From assembly GCA_002451555.1 (NCBI GenBank), contig DKCU01000080.1, forward strand, positions 1 to 15,439: a DNA stretch of 15,439 bases. Reading direction: 5' to 3'. The DNA is from Candidatus Segatella albertsiae (GTDB taxonomy: Bacteria; Bacteroidota; Bacteroidia; Bacteroidales; Bacteroidaceae). Below the pieces are notes generated by a model. The model was not told the origin of the DNA, ran no database searches, and was given only the letters and a program-made list of their open reading frames with translations. A program made the position numbers and the translations under genes. Of this stretch, positions 13,227 through 15,439 are shown piece after piece. Within the stretch, counting starts at the first letter, position 1, and each line of letters begins with the position of its first letter.

Positions 13227-14285
13227 ATGAAAAAAATTCTACTATCTCTCTGCGTATTGTTAAGCTATACATTTAGCCTGCAAGCACAAGTTACCAATCT
13301 TGAAGAAACCCAAGAAGATTCTGTCATCAATGTTATCGCCTACTTCTGCAAAGGCGATACCATGAAATATACCTATACAGATGCCGTTTATAAAATTGCG
13401 CAAAAAGACACCATCACCTCTAGTTACTATACTCGTGACTGTATGATAGTGGTAACCGATTCCACCGCCAAAGGCTACAAGATGGAACTAACACCATTCG
13501 AGGTTGAAGTTGCAGACGACTCTACAGCCAACAAATTGGAGACCAAGATGAATGTCGCTATTCTGAAGGGCTTCACCAATATCAAAATCAAATTCCATAC
13601 CGATGAGTTTGGCACCATAGAAGCCATCGACAATTGGCGTGAAGTAAGAGACCTCTTCCTGAATGGCACCCGAAAAGCTTTTGATGAGCTATATAATCAG
13701 ACACCAGGCTTAGACTCATTCATGCCAAGGAAGAAATTCGAAAACATGATAGCACTCAACATGAAAAATGAAGAGACTGTGAGAGAATACATCGAAGAAT
13801 TACCCTTGTTATTCGATTGCCATGGAAAACAATTCCAGATAGGTACTACAGAAGTCACAGACTCAACCACCTCCCTTTATCCCACAAAAATAAAAGTATT
13901 GGCTTCATATACTGAAGATGAAGAGGAGGGAACCGCAGGAGACTATACGCTCATCTCCAGTAGTACGACCGCCATTCCTCCTAAAGACACAAAACAGATC
14001 GTAGGATTTGTCTTCCAAAATCTCTTCTCAGGAGAATTGGGCAAGAAAGGAGAAGCATTCGTCCAAGATTCTCTTGAAAACGTACTCAAGAACGACAGTA
14101 TGAAAGTTGAAAATTATGAGAAATACTATATTTTCGGAAACGGTTGGCCTGCTCATATGCAGACTCTCAAGTCTTCAGGCTTTTCTTTCCAAAAGAAAAT
14201 TGAGTGCAAGTCGATTGACTGGTTTTACCGTTCTTGGAAGGGCTATACAATGAAGGACGAAGAGTTAGATAAGAAAAAATTGTAA
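13227..14285 (+). CDS. Secreted protein of unknown function
   Basis: This 352-aa protein starts at ATG 13227, which gives a clean signal peptide (MKKILLSLCVLLSYTFSLQA, cleaved near Q21). An in-frame non-ATG start at 13083 would read through the terminator hairpin and lie upstream of the -7 box, so I reject it. The mature part alternates short beta-type stretches (KYTYTDAVYKIAQKDTITSS, IKIKFHTDEFGTIEAIDNW) with acidic linkers. The segment FHTDEFGTIEAIDNWREVRD resembles a pattern seen in beta-rich secreted Bacteroidota proteins, but I cannot name the family. It has a single upstream -7 box and a hairpin 155 nt downstream, so it is likely transcribed alone. Confidence 0.85.
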   Translation: MKKILLSLCVLLSYTFSLQAQVTNLEETQEDSVINVIAYFCKGDTMKYTYTDAVYKIAQKDTITSSYYTRDCMIVVTDSTAKGYKMELTPFEVEVADDSTANKLETKMNVAILKGFTNIKIKFHTDEFGTIEAIDNWREVRDLFLNGTRKAFDELYNQTPGLDSFMPRKKFENMIALNMKNEETVREYIEELPLLFDCHGKQFQIGTTEVTDSTTSLYPTKIKVLASYTEDEEEGTAGDYTLISSSTTAIPPKDTKQIVGFVFQNLFSGELGKKGEAFVQDSLENVLKNDSMKVENYEKYYIFGNGWPAHMQTLKSSGFSFQKKIECKSIDWFYRSWKGYTMKDEELDKKKL

Positions 14286-14440
14286 AGCATAAAACGGAGC
14301 ACTAGCATAATCCTATATTTGGAGGCATAGATCTTGGCAAACCTAAATAAGAAGAACTTAACTCCAATGATTCATGCAGTTGCAAGATATTGGGAGAGAA
14401 AAAGATTAAAAGTTCATCATTTCTATAAAAAAGACTTCAA

Positions 14441-14489
14441 AAGTGTCGCCAAAAAATCTTTTTTCATTTTTTAGCGACACTTTTTTTAT
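14441..14489 (+). terminator. Intrinsic terminator after the secreted gene at 13227
   Basis: AAGTGTCGC (14441-14449) pairs perfectly with GCGACACTT (14474-14482). After one C-A mismatch, AAAAAAT (14451-14457) pairs with ATTTTTT (14466-14472). A T-rich tail follows. The outer arm is the same AGTGTCG as in the hairpin at 9669. The 155 nt between the stop at 14285 and this hairpin hold nothing I can identify. Confidence 0.85.
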
Positions 14490-14520
14490 TGTCCGAGCCT
14501 ATCTTTCCTATTTTTTTTTG

Positions 14521-14528
14521 TACTTTTG
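14521..14528 (+). promoter_or_regulatory. -7 box of the gene at 14552
   Basis: TACTTTTG fits TAnnTTTG and lies 23 nt before the ATG, just after a long T run. No -33 TTG stands at the usual distance. Confidence 0.5.
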
Positions 14529-14551
14529 CACAATAATCAAAACACAAGAAT

Positions 14552-15241
14552 ATGAAAAGAATAATGACAACATTCCGTTTTACAACTTGCCTATTAGCAT
14601 TGCTGTTATGCAGCACAAATACAACTTACGCACAAGGCTTTTTCAAAAAAATGGGAAAAGTAATTCTAAAAACAGCAGAAACGATAGCTGACAATACCAC
14701 AAAAGAAGACAGTAGCCTTATACAAATCCAAAGAAGATCTTCTAATGACACTTGGAAGAAAAAAGGAGAACGCACGTATTTCGATTTTGTAAAAATAACA
14801 AGAGAGGACAATGACGGGAACTCATTTGTCGATAGTTTATTCGTTGAACCTATCCATGATTGGAATTGTTCTATGGATGACATAAAGAGATACATGAATT
14901 GCAACGACTACCACAACATAGACAACTCTACTCATATGATGTTTGCAAAAAAGCAAGAAAGAAACGATACAGACGAAGAAGCGGGTGAGGGTCTAACAAC
15001 TTACACGATTTTGAACGGCAAACTCATCATCGCTTCTTGTTCATTTAGCCAGATTACCAAATCTGAAGTCCTCAAATGGTTTCACAAATACTATACTTTA
15101 AAAGAAAAAGACAATAGTAACTACAATGATTCCTATACATTTTATAGTAAGAATAACGATACGAGTGTAAATATTAGTTTCACGAATTTCAATAATTCAG
15201 AGAAAAGCAATGTTAGTATTGTTTATATGAACAATATATAA
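14552..15241 (+). CDS. Small secreted protein of unknown function
   Basis: This 229-aa protein has a signal peptide ending TTYAQG (about residue 28). An amphipathic segment follows (FFKKMGKVILKTAETIADNT), as seen at the start of many small Bacteroidota exported proteins. The mature region is rich in Asn, Asp and Ser with DWNCSMDDIKRYMNCNDYHN in the middle and a beta-rich C-terminal part. I recognise no family or catalytic motif. The start at 14552 is favoured over Met5 because it gives the basic n-region. It follows a terminator and its own -7 box. The gap to the next gene is 31 nt with no terminator, so the two may be co-transcribed. GC content looks low compared with the genes at 9-13 kb. 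Confidence 0.8.
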   Translation: MKRIMTTFRFTTCLLALLLCSTNTTYAQGFFKKMGKVILKTAETIADNTTKEDSSLIQIQRRSSNDTWKKKGERTYFDFVKITREDNDGNSFVDSLFVEPIHDWNCSMDDIKRYMNCNDYHNIDNSTHMMFAKKQERNDTDEEAGEGLTTYTILNGKLIIASCSFSQITKSEVLKWFHKYYTLKEKDNSNYNDSYTFYSKNNDTSVNISFTNFNNSEKSNVSIVYMNNI

Positions 15242-15272
15242 TATAAATTCATGCGCCAAATTAAACATAAAT

Positions 15273-15439
15273 ATGAATATACAAATAAAAAAGTACCACA
15301 TCATATTAGCGATTATATTTTGTGTTTTCGTAGGCTGCGAGACAAAAGAAGAAAAAGCTTACAAAATCGCACAACATTCCAATGACATCGCTGAACTTCA
15401 AGAGTTTCTTGACAAATATGTAGATTCTAACTTAAAAGT
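15273..15439 (+). CDS. Lipoprotein (3' partial)
   Basis: Fifty-five codons are visible before the window ends. The N-terminus has a basic start (MNIQIKKYH), a hydrophobic core (IILAIIFCVF) and a lipobox V-G-C22, so it is a likely lipoprotein. Residues after the cysteine are ETKEEK; a K-(D/E)-(D/E) motif this close to the lipidated Cys resembles the Bacteroidota lipoprotein export signal for surface display (inference). The visible mature part (KIAQHSNDIAELQEFLDKYV) looks helical. A second ATG at 15251 is out of frame. Function unknown. Confidence 0.7.
   Translation, partial: MNIQIKKYHIILAIIFCVFVGCETKEEKAYKIAQHSNDIAELQEFLDKYVDSNLK

Noticed and set aside
15251..15300. Alternative start ATG 15251 for the last lipoprotein
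   Set aside because: It is out of frame with the lipoprotein signal and gives no sensible N-terminus.

Overview
The window looks like chromosomal DNA of an anaerobic Bacteroidota, most likely Prevotella/Segatella-like. The evidence is moderate-to-low GC, Bacteroidota-type promoters (TAnnTTTG -7 boxes, three with a TTG about 19-20 nt upstream), many short secreted or lipoprotein genes, a GH29 fucosidase, and a rubredoxin/desulfoferrodoxin pair typical of anaerobes. The genus is inferred, not proven. I see no tRNA, rRNA, CRISPR array, transposase or phage gene.

Layout. (1) 1-4453, plus strand: a tightly packed run of four genes (gaps 8, 30 and 14 nt). They are the 3' end of a gene with a Gly/Thr-only repeat linker, a TlpA-like thioredoxin protein (CGSC), a second thioredoxin-fold protein (CGPC) with a helical C-terminal half, and a secreted alpha/beta hydrolase. 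(2) 4481-5842, minus strand: a secreted GH29 alpha-L-fucosidase with its own promoter. (3) 5843-6061: a divergent regulatory region rich in palindromes and phased repeats. (4) 6062-8841, plus: a SWIM-SNF2 helicase overlapping a possible 48-aa small protein. (5) 8842-9624: a promoter, rubredoxin, desulfoferrodoxin (superoxide reductase), then a strong terminator. (6) 9723-13077: a promoter and two overlapping envelope genes, a DUF3142-like lipoprotein and a 745-aa secreted helical-repeat protein, then a terminator. (7) 13193-15439: AT-richer DNA with two secreted proteins of unknown family, each behind its own -7 box, and the start of a lipoprotein gene.

How the genes work together. The rubredoxin/desulfoferrodoxin pair is a recognisable superoxide-detoxifying electron chain. 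The first operon may handle periplasmic thiol-disulfide chemistry and ester hydrolysis, but its substrate is not visible. The 9822/10840 pair is an uncharacterised, translationally coupled envelope pair. The SNF2 helicase is likely a chromatin- or RNA-polymerase-remodelling type ATPase of unknown target.

I do not see one clear new defence or biosynthetic system. The most notable unexplained signals are the 15-bp-phased TTACTAA repeats and dyads around the helicase and fucosidase promoters, the small ORF overlapping the helicase stop, the lipoprotein/helical-repeat pair, and a shared GTCG/CGAC core in three intergenic hairpins.
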